Position numbers and translations under genes: made by a program. The notes under the pieces were generated by a model. That model saw only the letters and a list, made by a program, of their open reading frames with translations, did no database searches and had not been told where the DNA came from. Source: Bacillota bacterium (lineage in GTDB: Bacteria > Bacillota > Clostridia > Lachnospirales > Lachnospiraceae). Taken from it: a stretch of DNA of 64,000 bases. This document shows positions 43,004 through 52,403 of this stretch, piece after piece (the stretch's first letter is position 1; each line of letters begins with the position of its first letter). The stretch lies in NCBI GenBank assembly GCA_023411215.1, contig JAEYOY010000070.1, positions 215,171 to 279,170 of the forward strand. The letters are read 5' to 3'.

Positions 43004-43440
43004 AATGCATTCCTCCAAAATCCGCATCGAGTCAATTAGTTATAAATGTAAATCTTTATAATCTTCTTTATAATCTCGGATTGTATTTATATAACTAATA
43101 TTTATACCAATTACTTCTAAAATTGTCAATATATAAATCGCCGAAAATGTTTAGTTTTACACCTTTATATCATATGTAATCACTATCTGTCAGCCTTTGT
43201 ATTTTTATAAGTATTCACTGTATTTAAGCTGAATTGCATACATTTACCATATTTATATCTCTGGTAACCGAATCCAGAGCAAGTCGATAAGCAATCTTGG
43301 TAAACATGCTTCTCCTAAATTCTTTTAAATTTTGAATTAACATAATCCAAAAATAAACAAATTCTAGTATATAAGTATTGCGAAAAGCTTTACTCTCTAG
43401 TAGAATAGACTTATAACCATGAATTGGGAGGGAATTATAT
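43004..43440. other. Divergent intergenic region between chemoreceptor and DegV
   Basis: No sure gene. It holds the 27-codon frame listed at 43224-43307. Both flanking genes have their promoters here; I cannot place them with confidence. Confidence 0.3.
43224..43307 (-). CDS. Possible 27-residue small protein
   Basis: MFTKIAYRLALDSVTRDINM and then VNVCNSA, with AGGAGAAGC directly before the ATG, a good ribosome binding site. Nothing else speaks for it. It may be an unrecognised small gene or a remnant of a longer one, since the frame stays open 71 codons further upstream. Confidence 0.25.
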   Translation of the reverse strand: MFTKIAYRLALDSVTRDINMVNVCNSA

Positions 43441-44310
43441 ATGAAGGATTTCATTATTACTGCTGACTCTAACTCAGATTTATTGGGTGAATATATAAAA
43501 GAAAAAAAGATTGGTATCATACCTCATTATTATGATCTTGAAGGGATTACTTACGGCGATGAGATTAATCTGACCCCGAAAGAATTCTATGATAAGATGC
43601 GGAAAGGTCTCATGCCTACGACAATGGCAAGTAACCCCGAAGTAATCCGCAAAACCTTCCAAGGCTATGTTGATCAAGGGCTGGACATATTACATATCAG
43701 CTTTTCTTCTGCTCTGAGTGGCGGCTGCAGTAATGTAGTAAGCGGTGCCAACGAGATATGTGAGGAGAATCCGGGTGCGAAAATAATAGTACTCGATACC
43801 TTGAATGCATCTATGGGTGAAGGAATGTTTGTCATGAAGGCTGTACAAATGAAAGAAGAAGGAAAATCCATCGATGAGATTGCTGCCTGGTTGGAGGAGC
43901 ATAAGCAGGATTTCTGTGTCTATTTTACCGTTGATGATCTGAATCACCTTCATCGCGGAGGGCGTATTTCAAAAACCACTGCTATCATCGGCTCCATGAT
44001 TAATATCAAGCCTATCCTATATGTGAATCCGGAAGGTCAGCTCGTAGCTAAGTCTACCGCCCGAGGCCGCAAGAAATCCTTATCTACTATTTGTAATGAT
44101 ATGATTGACTGCATGGGTAAATACAAAGACGCGGAAGACCCAATCTGTATTGCCCATGGTGATGCTAGGGAGGATGCCGATTTCTTAGCAGAAATGATAC
44201 GCGAGAAACTGCCAAGCAGGAAGCTTATCATCAATTATGTCAGTCCCAGTATCGGTGCCCATTCCGGTCCCGGAGCCATCGGCTTATGCTTTATGGGTGA
44301 GAAGAGATAA
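43441..44310 (+). CDS. DegV family fatty-acid-binding protein
   Basis: 289 residues. DegV family: starts MKDFIITADSNSDLLGEYIK, with MPTTMASNPEVIRKTF, the conserved DILHISFSSALSGGCSN, DTLNASMGEGM, VDDLNHLHRGGRISKTTA and, near the end, SPSIGAHSGPGAIGLCFMG. DegV/FakB proteins bind a fatty acid and hand it to FakA kinase for phosphorylation and entry into phospholipid; which fatty acid is bound here is unknown. GGGAGGG precedes the ATG. Monocistronic; followed by a terminator stem. Confidence 0.95.
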   Translation: MKDFIITADSNSDLLGEYIKEKKIGIIPHYYDLEGITYGDEINLTPKEFYDKMRKGLMPTTMASNPEVIRKTFQGYVDQGLDILHISFSSALSGGCSNVVSGANEICEENPGAKIIVLDTLNASMGEGMFVMKAVQMKEEGKSIDEIAAWLEEHKQDFCVYFTVDDLNHLHRGGRISKTTAIIGSMINIKPILYVNPEGQLVAKSTARGRKKSLSTICNDMIDCMGKYKDAEDPICIAHGDAREDADFLAEMIREKLPSRKLIINYVSPSIGAHSGPGAIGLCFMGEKR

Positions 44311-44343
44311 AACTGAATTACATATTATTAATTTCCTTATATA

Positions 44344-44415
44344 AATAGACCTTCGAGTAATGATAAATTCTCCATATTTTACTAGTGAAGAATACCTCAT
44401 CATCGAAGGTCTATT
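44344..44415 (+). terminator. Terminator of the DegV gene
   Basis: AATAGACCTTCGA (44344-44356) and TCGAAGGTCTATT (44403-44415) are perfect 13-bp complements with TTTTAAT beyond. The 46-nt loop is long for an intrinsic terminator. Confidence 0.6.
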
Positions 44416-44517
44416 TTAATCTAAAGAAAGATAAAAAAAGCCTTGAATTTTCAGAAGCTTTATAATAGAATAGTTGAGTAGCCTGCTTCGTAGGTTAACT
44501 AATCGAATAATTTTTAT

Positions 44518-44594
<77 letters not shown>

Positions 44595-44831
44595 GAAAGC
44601 TTTATAATCTCTAGATTGTAGGGCTTTTTACTTTTTCTGATTTATGATGCAAACTAGCTCTCAATGATAATTACTATCCATGTCTTCTGCTGATTCAAAG
44701 TCGTTATTTAATCATTCCCCTGAAATTCTTTCTTTATTAATCCAATAATTTAGCATTAATCAACATATTCTGGAATCCGCATTTAATAATCAATAAAATA
44801 AAAGACACCTGCTGGATAAGTGCCTTATATA

Positions 44832-45047
44832 TTAAATGTCTCTTATTAACATCAACATTTCTTCTTCGGTGATCACATCATAGCATTCGAATTCAGGGGC
44901 ATCAGTATAGAAGTAGCCAATTGACAGCCCTCTTTTTTTCCATGTACCATTTTCGTATCCATAGAATTCTCTTCCCACCTGTTTTACTACAGTTCCTCTG
45001 TTATCCATATCTGTTAAACGTAAGTATCTGACTGTTTCGCTCATCAT
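44832..45047 (-). CDS. Uncharacterised small protein, 71 residues
   Basis: From ATG 45047 (MMSETVRYLRLTDMDNRGTV), GGTGA 4 nt before; the ATG at 45062 is possible. Contains YENGTWKKRG and FECYDVITEEEMLMLIRDI, a small alpha+beta protein. No family recognised. It lies inside the segment between the two copies of the tRNA-Thr end and may be cargo of a former integrated element. Confidence 0.55.
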   Translation of the reverse strand: MMSETVRYLRLTDMDNRGTVVKQVGREFYGYENGTWKKRGLSIGYFYTDAPEFECYDVITEEEMLMLIRDI

Positions 45048-45428
45048 AAAATCACCATCCAAGAAAAGCTTATCATATAATTTATTGAGTTACAATGTGT
45101 TTTGTAGCCATCAACGAAGCCGCTTTAAACTTGGTCTGTGGTCTGTCAGTTCCCTTATAAATATTATGCTAATGCTATGTTAATTTATTAAAGTCAGTAA
45201 CATCTCCTAAGTCAATATCTTCAAACTTACTAATACTCCATCATTCTTTTCCGCTATAATACAGTAAAATTACGTACTTATCTCCTACTGATAAATCAGC
45301 AGCGTTATAACCCCATATCTACTACTAATACTTTGATACTTCCAGACAACATACTTACCAAATTAATTCTCACTGTTTAAATATGAAAATATTACATATA
45401 CTTTTATCATGAGAAAGGAGATGAACTC
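45048..45428. other. Gene-free part of the tRNA-flanked segment
   Basis: No gene with a ribosome binding site. A 21-codon frame starting MCFVAINEAALNLVC (about 45088-45155) may be a remnant of a lost gene. The rest is AT-rich. Confidence 0.25.
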
Positions 45429-45581
45429 ATGGAAATCAAGGATTTTAAAGACTATTGTATAGCAAATATCTCTAATGAAGATGTCAGTAACATTACTGAA
45501 TTAGAAAAAACGATTTGTTCCAAAACAAATAAGGATATCGTATTAATTGCATATCAGAATATTAGTGAAGCCGAGAAATAA
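45429..45581 (+). CDS. Small protein, 50 residues
   Basis: MEIKDFKDYCIANISNEDVS then NITELEKTICSKTNKDIVLI and AYQNISEAEK. AAAGGAG with 9-nt spacing before the ATG is strong evidence of translation. Acidic, with two Cys, no membrane segment; unknown function. A stem GAAGCC/GGCTTC with TTT overlaps the stop (about 45572-45595) and looks like its terminator. It is between the two tRNA-end copies, only 30 nt from the right one. Confidence 0.6.
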   Translation: MEIKDFKDYCIANISNEDVSNITELEKTICSKTNKDIVLIAYQNISEAEK

Positions 45582-45611
45582 CACTTGGCTTCTTTACATA
45601 GAATACAGATC

Positions 45612-45642
45612 GTCGTGGGTTCGAGTCCCATGGGAGCTTTTT
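45612..45642. repeat. Right copy of the duplicated tRNA-Thr 3' end (att-like)
   Basis: GTCGTGGGTTCGAGTCCCAT then GGGAGCTTTTT. Identical to 44563-44594 but for one missing G. No 5' half of a tRNA precedes it, so this is a fragment, not a tRNA. Confidence 0.75.
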
Positions 45643-45742
45643 ATTTGTAAAAATTGGCATTACGAAAATGATATCAAAGAGACATCAGCTGACCAATGTC
45701 TATAATAGAATAATCTTACTAACAACATAAGGAGCTGACACC

Positions 45743-46030
45743 ATGCCATTTCTTAATCCTAATCGCAAGCCTGCTATCAGGCATCCCCAAGGCCACCCCG
45801 TAGCTGTTCGTGCTGCTTTTAACACCCTCGGAGAGTTTATTCCAAGATCCTTTTGCATTGAAGATGATACGCAGGAGCTGTTCAAATTCAAGGTAAGTTC
45901 CATTCGAACAATCAAGTCTGACAAATTCCTCGTGAAGACCTTCTACTGTACCTTTGATGCCTATGGTTTTCGCAATGATATCATACTCACTTATGATGCC
46001 AATAAGCACTGCTGGGTAATGGGCGGATAG
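45743..46030 (+). CDS. Uncharacterised protein, 95 residues
   Basis: MPFLNPNRKPAIRHPQGHPV, then VRAAFNTLGEFIPRSFCIED, and a beta-rich rest ending HCWVMGG. AAGGAGCTGACACC precedes the ATG, which favours this strand over the overlapping open frame on the other strand. It looks like a small single-domain all-beta protein. No family recognised. It faces the next gene tail to tail, 8 bp apart. Confidence 0.65.
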   Translation: MPFLNPNRKPAIRHPQGHPVAVRAAFNTLGEFIPRSFCIEDDTQELFKFKVSSIRTIKSDKFLVKTFYCTFDAYGFRNDIILTYDANKHCWVMGG

Positions 46031-46038
46031 TTTCAGCC

Positions 46039-46434
46039 TTAATGCTGCTCCATACTCCACAACACCTTCTCATAGGTATCCGCTTTATCTACGGTAAAGT
46101 ACTTTCGGAATTCTTTTGTCCACATATCCATCTCGTCTTCAATCTCATTTACTTCATTCATGATAAAGCCGACTTTTTTACAGCTTGTTTTGGCCATTTC
46201 CGGTATTAAGAAGCTGAAGCCCCACTCCACATCCTCTTTTTCATCCTCGAAGCCATGTCTGGCATCCACCACCAGACAGCTTCCCGGGTATTCCTGCAGC
46301 AGCTTCAATGCAAAGGTAGCCGGATTACGATAATTGTCAAAGCAACAGAACTTCTTCCAGGTAATCATCACAACCTTTTCCTTTTCGATATAACTTACGT
46401 TACTGAATTCTGAATTAAATTCTGTGATATCCAT
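46039..46434 (-). CDS. Uncharacterised protein, possibly STAS/SpoIIAA-like
   Basis: 131 residues. Layout beta-alpha alternating: VSYIEKEKVVMITWKKFCCF, then SCLVVDARHGFEDE, KKVGFIMNEV, then YEKVLWSM. This resembles SpoIIAA/STAS-like folds seen in proteins that copy family layouts without known ligands; the match is weak. Soluble, no signal peptide. AGGAGG precedes the ATG. Confidence 0.55.
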   Translation of the reverse strand: MDITEFNSEFSNVSYIEKEKVVMITWKKFCCFDNYRNPATFALKLLQEYPGSCLVVDARHGFEDEKEDVEWGFSFLIPEMAKTSCKKVGFIMNEVNEIEDEMDMWTKEFRKYFTVDKADTYEKVLWSMEQH

Positions 46435-46471
46435 GATGTTATCCTCCTACTTCTATATGTATAAATTAAAT

Positions 46472-46969
46472 CTACATCCCTACGATCGTACTTCTTCTCT
46501 CCATTATTACCGTATTCTGCCATACTCCATCATGATCCTGCGCAATTCGCTCACGATAACCAATCATGCGAAAGCCCATTTTTTTATGTAAAGCCTGACT
46601 AGCCTTATTAATCTCAAATATTCCAGATTGTAGGGTCCAGAACCCCTCCTCCTCCGATTCCCTGATTAATTCCTGCATCAGTCTCTCGCCGACTTTCTGA
46701 CCACGACAATCCGCCTTAATATAGATGCTGACTTCAGCAACTCCCGAATACACGCAGCGGCTGCTATACGGGCTGAGCGCTGCCCATCCGACCACAATTC
46801 CATTCCTTTGCGCTACGAATCGGCAATTCTTCACATGGGACTTATCCCAATCCTCGTAGGTCGGTGTCTCCTTCTGGAAGGTAGCTGTCTTCGTATCAAT
46901 CCCCTCTCGATATATCGCCTCTACCACATTCCAATCCTCCGGTTTCATAGCCCGAATCATCAGCTCCAT
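46472..46969 (-). CDS. GNAT acetyltransferase, phosphinothricin acetyltransferase-like
   Basis: 165 residues. GNAT fold: MIRAMKPEDWNVVEAIYREG, ATFQKETPTYEDWDKSH, VVGWAALSPYSSRCVYSGVA, the CoA motif KADCRGQKVGERLMQELI, and GIFEINKASQALHKKMGFRM. The wording is that of the PAT/bar family (phosphinothricin or methionine sulfone/sulfoximine N-acetyltransferases). Real substrate unknown; methionine sulfoximine-like compounds are family candidates. GGGAGG ribosome binding site. Confidence 0.92.
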   Translation of the reverse strand: MELMIRAMKPEDWNVVEAIYREGIDTKTATFQKETPTYEDWDKSHVKNCRFVAQRNGIVVGWAALSPYSSRCVYSGVAEVSIYIKADCRGQKVGERLMQELIRESEEEGFWTLQSGIFEINKASQALHKKMGFRMIGYRERIAQDHDGVWQNTVIMERRSTIVGM

Positions 46970-47287
46970 CCTCTGTTCCTCCCTTAAATCAACGATATTC
47001 CTTAGATCAAATGCATCTCAATCCCTATTATTTTCCGTTCTTTTGTAAATATATCCATATTATACCTAGTCTATCTTGCTGTCAAGAATCTTTCTAAATT
47101 CAAACAAATAAATAATATCGTAATTGATTTCGAGAATAAATAGAGTCTGACCAAAGCGACTGAAAGTCAAGTTTTTTACATATAATAAAAATTCATAGAA
47201 CATACTTTCTATGGTATCATAGAGTGCATACTTTCTTATACCACAAAAAAACCTACCAGTCTTTCAACTGATAGGTCTCCATAATCG
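46970..47287. other. Intergenic region with hairpin repeats
   Basis: No gene. It holds two partial copies of the dispersed ATAGAAAG hairpin in reverse orientation at 47194-47239, and otherwise AT-rich sequence. Confidence 0.3.
47194..47239. repeat. Dispersed ATAGAAAG hairpin, two partial copies
   Basis: CATAGAACATACTTTCTATG (47194-47213) and CATAGAGTGCATACTTTCTT (47219-47238), both in reverse orientation with respect to the other copies. Confidence 0.45.
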
Positions 47288-47361
47288 TCGAGGCGACGGG
47301 ATTCGAACCCACGGCCTCTGCGTCCCGAACGCAGCGCTCTACCAAACTGAGCCACGCCTCG
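47288..47361 (-). tRNA. tRNA-Pro (anticodon CGG)
   Basis: 74-nt cloverleaf. Acceptor CGAGGCG/CGCCTCG perfect; D arm GCTC..GAGC; anticodon stem CTGCG/CGCAG with loop TTCGGGA, anticodon CGG reading CCG; T arm GTGGG-TTCGAAT-CCCGT; discriminator A. The C1-G72 pair is typical of bacterial tRNA-Pro. Confidence 0.95.
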
Positions 47362-47636
47362 ATTTCTTTCGTTGCAGTGCTTTTTCAGAAGCACCGCATT
47401 AGTTATTATCTAATAAAAGTACTAAAAAGTCAACTGTTAATTTTACTTTTTTACAATAAATTATTTTGTTTCTAATAGTAGTTTTATAATGTTAATCTTC
47501 GGAAAAAATCGTCTTATACATTATTTCCATGTTGCATTAAATCCATACTAACTTACCACTCCTGCTCTTTACATTATTTTGTGTAAAGTGTGCCTTTACA
47601 CTTTGGTTTTGCATGCCTTATTGCTTCCATATCAGA

Positions 47637-49367
47637 TTAATTCTGAGCTTCCTGTCCCTCATAGGATATGTTAATTCGCACCAGGCGTTCCTCCATCGAT
47701 TCTTTTGTCCAAAGGCCAACTCGATAGACGGTCTCCTCCTTCCTATTATGATTCCTGACTACAACCTTTTCTTCCTTATAATATAGTATTGTATCATCAT
47801 AGGACAGAAGCATTCTTCCTGCCTTTCCAACCAGAACCAAACAGCCTGCTTGCTTAAGCTGGGGTTTCACTACAGTAATAAACCCTTCCTCGAAACAGAT
47901 CGCTTCCGAGGCCTTATAATAATCCTCTAGAATAATAATACCAGCTTTCATATCAGAGATTATACTGCGGCGGTAGGTCTGAAGCTCCGGTATCTGATAG
48001 AGCTGCGATAATTCCATTGTGATATGAGAATAGTCTACTTCCGCTTTTACCTCAAGAACCTTGCAATGATATGCTCCTGCCTTCTGCTCCTGATTGGCGA
48101 CCACTGCTACATTATGATAGTATGATCTGGTCTGCGGATAAGTATAACGCTTTTCTCCAAAATAGTCCGCTGTATAGGCTCCTGCACCCAAATCTGCTAT
48201 AAACTGTTCCCCTGAAATTGCAAATACAAAGCTTCCAACATCGTTATGATTATGCGACTCCATGTTATTACCGCCTTTTACTGCAAAATAGAAGGGGTTA
48301 TTCCTTTGTATTAGCCACTGCTTATCGGCCAGATACTTTACGGTATTCATCGGTGCCTCAGATAATAATTCCTCCTCCGTCCACCAGAGATTTCTGCTGA
48401 TATGCTGAAATCGGTAGCAAGGATCCGAATCAAAGGAGGGAATGCTCGGACAAGCAGGAAGCTCTATGTCATATTCCTTCTTCAGATAGCATAATAAGCC
48501 CGAAGGAATGGCCACCTCTGCCATACTATCAGAGAAAGGAATGTATGTACTGCTATTCATCTGTAGATACTGGGGGATTTCTGCAATTGCCTTCAGCTTA
48601 CCATACAGCTCCTCAGGAATGGTATAACCAGGCTCCAGCTCCTGTCGCATTGCAGTATAATAGGTATAATATCCAAAGCCATATACCCAGTACCCGGCGC
48701 CTTCCTCCGTTGCCCCATCATCACCAAAGCCCTCAAGATAATGACTCATCGCTTGTTCCACCTTCGGTAAGACCTTCTGCTGTTCCTCCTTCTTAGCCAA
48801 CAGAAGTGCTGCAATACCGATGGACCCTGCGCATACCGCACTCCAATTGTTTGCTAGTGTTTCCCAGCCCCATTTTCTTTCCAAAAAGGGGGTAAAGATT
48901 CGCTCTTCTACTCTTCTGCGGATATGAGTCAGGATAAACGGATGAATGATATCATGATGCATGGTAACAATTTCACTTAAAGTCGCAGCAGTCTCTGCTG
49001 CAAAAAGATCAATCTGAGAGGTGGCATCCTTATCAAAGCCTTCCTCATCAAAAGGCAGATGTGCAGCCAGACACCAGGTGAATTCATTGGAGACCGACCA
49101 TAATAGTTCATTGAGCTGAGCTACCTCCTGCTTATGATAGGTACCGCTTGTATTCCAAAGTAGATAAAGTGCCAGTGCTGTCAGTCTTTTTCTCACTTCA
49201 AAATATGCAGCCTCTGAATCCTTTCTACTGCCGCGTTCCATAAACTGCCGATACCCTTCAAATAAGATAGGCGGAGTACTCTCGTATCTTATTTTACACA
49301 CATACTCCTCAATCTGCTCTCTCAGCTTCCTTGTAGCTTCCTTGTTCTCCCAGCCTGATATTTTCAT
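47637..49367 (-). CDS. Heparinase II/III family protein (polysaccharide lyase-like)
   Basis: 576 residues from ATG 49367 (GAGGT 9 nt before); a GTG 3 codons earlier is possible. N-terminal alpha/alpha-toroid (about 1-330, with RKWGWETLANNWSAVCAGSI) and a C-terminal beta-sandwich starting at about 360, where the hallmark NMESHNHNDVGSFVFAISGE of heparinase II/III proteins is found; His-x-His and Asp are conserved there. No signal peptide, so it probably acts on imported oligosaccharides. The family cleaves uronic-acid-containing glycans (heparin, alginate, ulvan and others) by beta-elimination. The neighbouring ABC importer, beta-galactosidases and uxaC support a uronate-bearing substrate; the precise glycan is not known. 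Confidence 0.88.
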   Translation of the reverse strand: MKISGWENKEATRKLREQIEEYVCKIRYESTPPILFEGYRQFMERGSRKDSEAAYFEVRKRLTALALYLLWNTSGTYHKQEVAQLNELLWSVSNEFTWCLAAHLPFDEEGFDKDATSQIDLFAAETAATLSEIVTMHHDIIHPFILTHIRRRVEERIFTPFLERKWGWETLANNWSAVCAGSIGIAALLLAKKEEQQKVLPKVEQAMSHYLEGFGDDGATEEGAGYWVYGFGYYTYYTAMRQELEPGYTIPEELYGKLKAIAEIPQYLQMNSSTYIPFSDSMAEVAIPSGLLCYLKKEYDIELPACPSIPSFDSDPCYRFQHISRNLWWTEEELLSEAPMNTVKYLADKQWLIQRNNPFYFAVKGGNNMESHNHNDVGSFVFAISGEQFIADLGAGAYTADYFGEKRYTYPQTRSYYHNVAVVANQEQKAGAYHCKVLEVKAEVDYSHITMELSQLYQIPELQTYRRSIISDMKAGIIILEDYYKASEAICFEEGFITVVKPQLKQAGCLVLVGKAGRMLLSYDDTILYYKEEKVVVRNHNRKEETVYRVGLWTKESMEERLVRINISYEGQEAQN

Positions 49368-49771
49368 CCTGTCCACACCTCACTATAATATAGAGAAAGT
49401 AATCGTCCCTTTAGGAACAACTTCATTCATAAGTAATCTCCTGCCAATCCTCATCAGAAATCCACTATTAATCCACTTAATAATTCACTTTATGGTCCAC
49501 TCTACAATCCAATGATATCCTAATGCTTCAGACAAATATAGTATTGATTAATTAAACTCGATTTCTGTATTCTGTGGTCCTGAACTCTTCATTCATGCCA
49601 TAGCTTTCTCCATTCACCACATGTATCTAGAGATAGCTCCATATAAGTGTGCTTTATCCTGTCATAGAATTACTCAACACTACCTATATGAAGCTATTCT
49701 CCATTGCATTATCATCCTGCGTCCATCGATATAATCGCAGAACAATTAAGCTTTATTGATTTATATAACTA
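49368..49771. other. Intergenic region upstream of the heparinase-like gene
   Basis: About 400 bp without a gene or terminator that I can identify. AT-rich, with no strong palindrome. Confidence 0.4.
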
Positions 49772-51406
49772 TTATTTTCCTAAGTATGCCTTATGCTCTG
49801 TTAACTGAGCTTGAATGGCAGCTTTCACATCTTCATAACCCGCATCATTCATAGCCTTTCTGAAATCTGCAACTGCTTTCTCCGGATCACCTGCTTTACC
49901 AAAGGCGATAGCGGTCACATAGCTGGTATAGATCTCAGACAAATTAGCCATCGTAGGTGCGATATCATCCGTATTAAATACTAACTGAGAATAAGGATAA
50001 TCAATTGCATAACTGTTATAATCAGCATATATCTGATCCTTACCGTCATACCAGGTAGCATTGGTCAGCTCGAGATTGTCATTTCTTCCCCACCAGAAGA
50101 AGCCAGGGAACTCCATTGTATCCTTATCATAGCCTTCCGGACGATCCAACTTGCCATCTGCAGTAACTATATAATTGGTGCCTTCGATACCATAGTTAAA
50201 TAAGCGATAGCATTCTTCGTCGTTACGAAGTAAATCATAAACCATTAAAGCACGCTCCGGATGCTGGGAATTCGCACCAACTGCGGTTGCTCCATGGGTA
50301 ATCGATACCTTACTAAGGTTTTTACTCTCTTCTGAGAATGAGAAGAAACCAACCTCTGATCCTGGTTGTCTTTCATCCATAATGGGACGAGTTGCACTTA
50401 CATAGGTCTGTGTATGGTGCTGAACTGTACCGGTCTGTCCTGCGTAAAGCTCTTCTGTGGTGTCACCGGTATAGTTAAGAACGTCCTCTCTCCAATAACC
50501 AGCATCGCCCCACTCCTTCATCATCTTTGCAAATGTTACATATACATCCCCTTCCATATAAGGAGATACCAAGGTAAAGGGATCTTCCTTCGAAGCACCG
50601 AAGAATATCGGAACATCCAAGCCGTCGATAAAGATGCTGGGTGTCTTAGATTGGAAGTAACCGCCGCTTAACTGATTACCAAAAGCCTGGCCGCTTGCTG
50701 CAGCATCCCATGGAATAACATCCATCTTATTTGCTTTGATATAAGCAAAATACTTCCCTAAATCTTCCCAGCTCTTAACACCGTTTGCTAAACCAGCTTC
50801 TTTTGCCCAGTCTCCGCGGAACATAAAGCCATGGTTAATCCATTGTGCATAATTATCTTCGGGCATCAAATATATCTTGTCATTCAGTTTACACATGTTC
50901 CAATGTTCTTCGGAAACGGATGCAAATGTCTGTGGAGCATAAGTCTTGAGCATATCCGTTGTCAACTCTAAGAAAGCGCCTTTCTTAGCATTCGGCCAAG
51001 CATCCAACCAGTCAGTTGCTGTTCCGATTAAATCGATGGACGGATCACCGGAAGCAAGTAATAGGTTATACTGTGTCTGCCAATCAGTCCATTCAACCCA
51101 GTATAATTCAATTTCTGCATTCAATTTCTCAGTAAGTATTGCATTGAGTTTTTCTAGTCCTGCCTCTAGCTGTCCATTGGTAGGTTTGTTACCCATTACA
51201 ACATATTTTACTATTACATGTTCAGAAGTATCAATTGCTGCAGGCTCCGCCGCCACATCGGAAGTATCCGTTGTGGTACCCGTCTCGGTTGGCTTTGCCG
51301 AAGTATCATCTGTCTTCACTTCTTTCGTCTTCCCGCAGGCAGCCAAAGTGAATACCATGCTTAAAACCAGTATAAAGCTTAAAAGTTTTTTAATCTTATT
51401 CCCCAT
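49772..51406 (-). CDS. Extracellular solute-binding lipoprotein (oligosaccharide ABC importer)
   Basis: 544 residues. Lipoprotein signal (LLSFILVLSMVFTLAAC, modified Cys24), acidic spacer with Thr/Asp/Glu, then a family 1/LplA-YtcQ-type solute-binding fold of the large clostridial kind (EDNYAQWINHGFMFRGDWA, then VKSWEDLGKYFAYIKANKMD). It binds the sugar outside the cell and passes it to the LplB/LplC permeases encoded just upstream in the same operon. AGGAGG before the ATG. Gap of 75 nt to the permease gene. Confidence 0.93.
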   Translation of the reverse strand: MGNKIKKLLSFILVLSMVFTLAACGKTKEVKTDDTSAKPTETGTTTDTSDVAAEPAAIDTSEHVIVKYVVMGNKPTNGQLEAGLEKLNAILTEKLNAEIELYWVEWTDWQTQYNLLLASGDPSIDLIGTATDWLDAWPNAKKGAFLELTTDMLKTYAPQTFASVSEEHWNMCKLNDKIYLMPEDNYAQWINHGFMFRGDWAKEAGLANGVKSWEDLGKYFAYIKANKMDVIPWDAAASGQAFGNQLSGGYFQSKTPSIFIDGLDVPIFFGASKEDPFTLVSPYMEGDVYVTFAKMMKEWGDAGYWREDVLNYTGDTTEELYAGQTGTVQHHTQTYVSATRPIMDERQPGSEVGFFSFSEESKNLSKVSITHGATAVGANSQHPERALMVYDLLRNDEECYRLFNYGIEGTNYIVTADGKLDRPEGYDKDTMEFPGFFWWGRNDNLELTNATWYDGKDQIYADYNSYAIDYPYSQLVFNTDDIAPTMANLSEIYTSYVTAIAFGKAGDPEKAVADFRKAMNDAGYEDVKAAIQAQLTEHKAYLGK

Positions 51407-51481
51407 TTCTCTTTCCTCCTTTTTTTAATATCTATGTTTTCTTCGTGTCGCGAAGATTAACATCAAACCTAAGCATCAGAA

Positions 51482-52390
51482 TTAACCCTTTACCGCTCCA
51501 ACGGTGATACCCGAAATGAAATATTTCTGTACAAACGGATATAGGAAAATAATCGGTCCGGTAGCAACTACTGCAGTTGCCATCTTTAGAGTTTCCAGCG
51601 GAAGGGAGGTAACCTGTGTAACGGTAGCAGCTACGGAGTTACGTAGCGAAACCACTTCATTGATGATCTTATACAGATGATACTGTAAGGGTCTGAACTC
51701 TACCTTAGCAGATAAGAACAGCATTGACTGATACCATTCATTCCAATAGTTCAGTGCTAGGAATAATCCGATTGTAGCTAACGCAGGCTTTAACATAGGC
51801 AAGATCAGTTTAACAAAAATTTTCACATCACCGGCTCCATCAATCTTACCCGATTCTGTTATCTCATAAGGAATGGACTTAATAAAATTCTTCATCAGAA
51901 TAATAAGCCAAGGAGTCATCAAGAGTGGAAGGAATACTGCCAGGTAATTATCCTTTAAGCCCATATACTTAGTTACCAGTATGTAATAAGGTACTAAGCC
52001 TCCTTGAAACAGTGTTGTAAAGTAAATATAAAAGGAAATACCGTTACGAAATGGAAAGTCCTTTCTCTGCAGTGCATATCCGGTCATCGATATGATGAAC
52101 AGACCAAGAAAGGTTCCACATATGGTCATCACGATGGTAACAATGTAAGCTCCGAGCAGTTGTTTTGAATTCTTCAGTAAGAGTTCATATGCTGTAAAGG
52201 TAAAGCCCTTCGGAATCAAAGCAAAGCCCGTCTTGGTAATCTCACTCTCCGTACTAAAGGAGGTTGATATCATCAAGATAAATGGAACAAGACACATGAG
52301 TGCAAATAAGCTGATGAATATGTATGCAAAGCCACGGACAATTCGGTCTGATCTGTCTAATCTGATTTTATTTTTAATTCGTGCTGCCAT
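51482..52390 (-). CDS. ABC transporter permease, LplC/YtcP type
   Basis: 302 residues from ATG 52390 (MAARIKNKIRLDRSD), preceded by GGGGGGG, a purine-rich site; the ATG at 52441 lacks one. Six membrane segments, the second permease of the complex-sugar importer. EAA loop EITESGKIDGAGDVKIFVKL (about residue 190) and C-terminal YFISGITVGAVKG, a near-universal ending in this family. The cytosolic ATPase (MsmX-like) is not encoded here, as is usual for these importers that share one ATPase. Confidence 0.94.
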   Translation of the reverse strand: MAARIKNKIRLDRSDRIVRGFAYIFISLFALMCLVPFILMISTSFSTESEITKTGFALIPKGFTFTAYELLLKNSKQLLGAYIVTIVMTICGTFLGLFIISMTGYALQRKDFPFRNGISFYIYFTTLFQGGLVPYYILVTKYMGLKDNYLAVFLPLLMTPWLIILMKNFIKSIPYEITESGKIDGAGDVKIFVKLILPMLKPALATIGLFLALNYWNEWYQSMLFLSAKVEFRPLQYHLYKIINEVVSLRNSVAATVTQVTSLPLETLKMATAVVATGPIIFLYPFVQKYFISGITVGAVKG

Positions 52391-52403
52391 ACTATTGCCC
52401 CCC

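Noticed and set aside
43308..43520. Upstream part of a 98-codon minus-strand frame overlapping the start of the DegV gene
   Set aside because: It overlaps DegV in antisense and has no ribosome binding site; only the last 27 codons have one and are listed separately at low confidence.
45612..45642. Second tRNA-Thr gene
   Set aside because: Only the T arm and acceptor end exist, with a base missing; no D or anticodon arm precedes them.
45719..46060. 113-codon minus-strand frame opposite the 95-residue gene
   Set aside because: The plus-strand frame has AAGGAG at a good distance; this one has no such site and overlaps the next gene's end.
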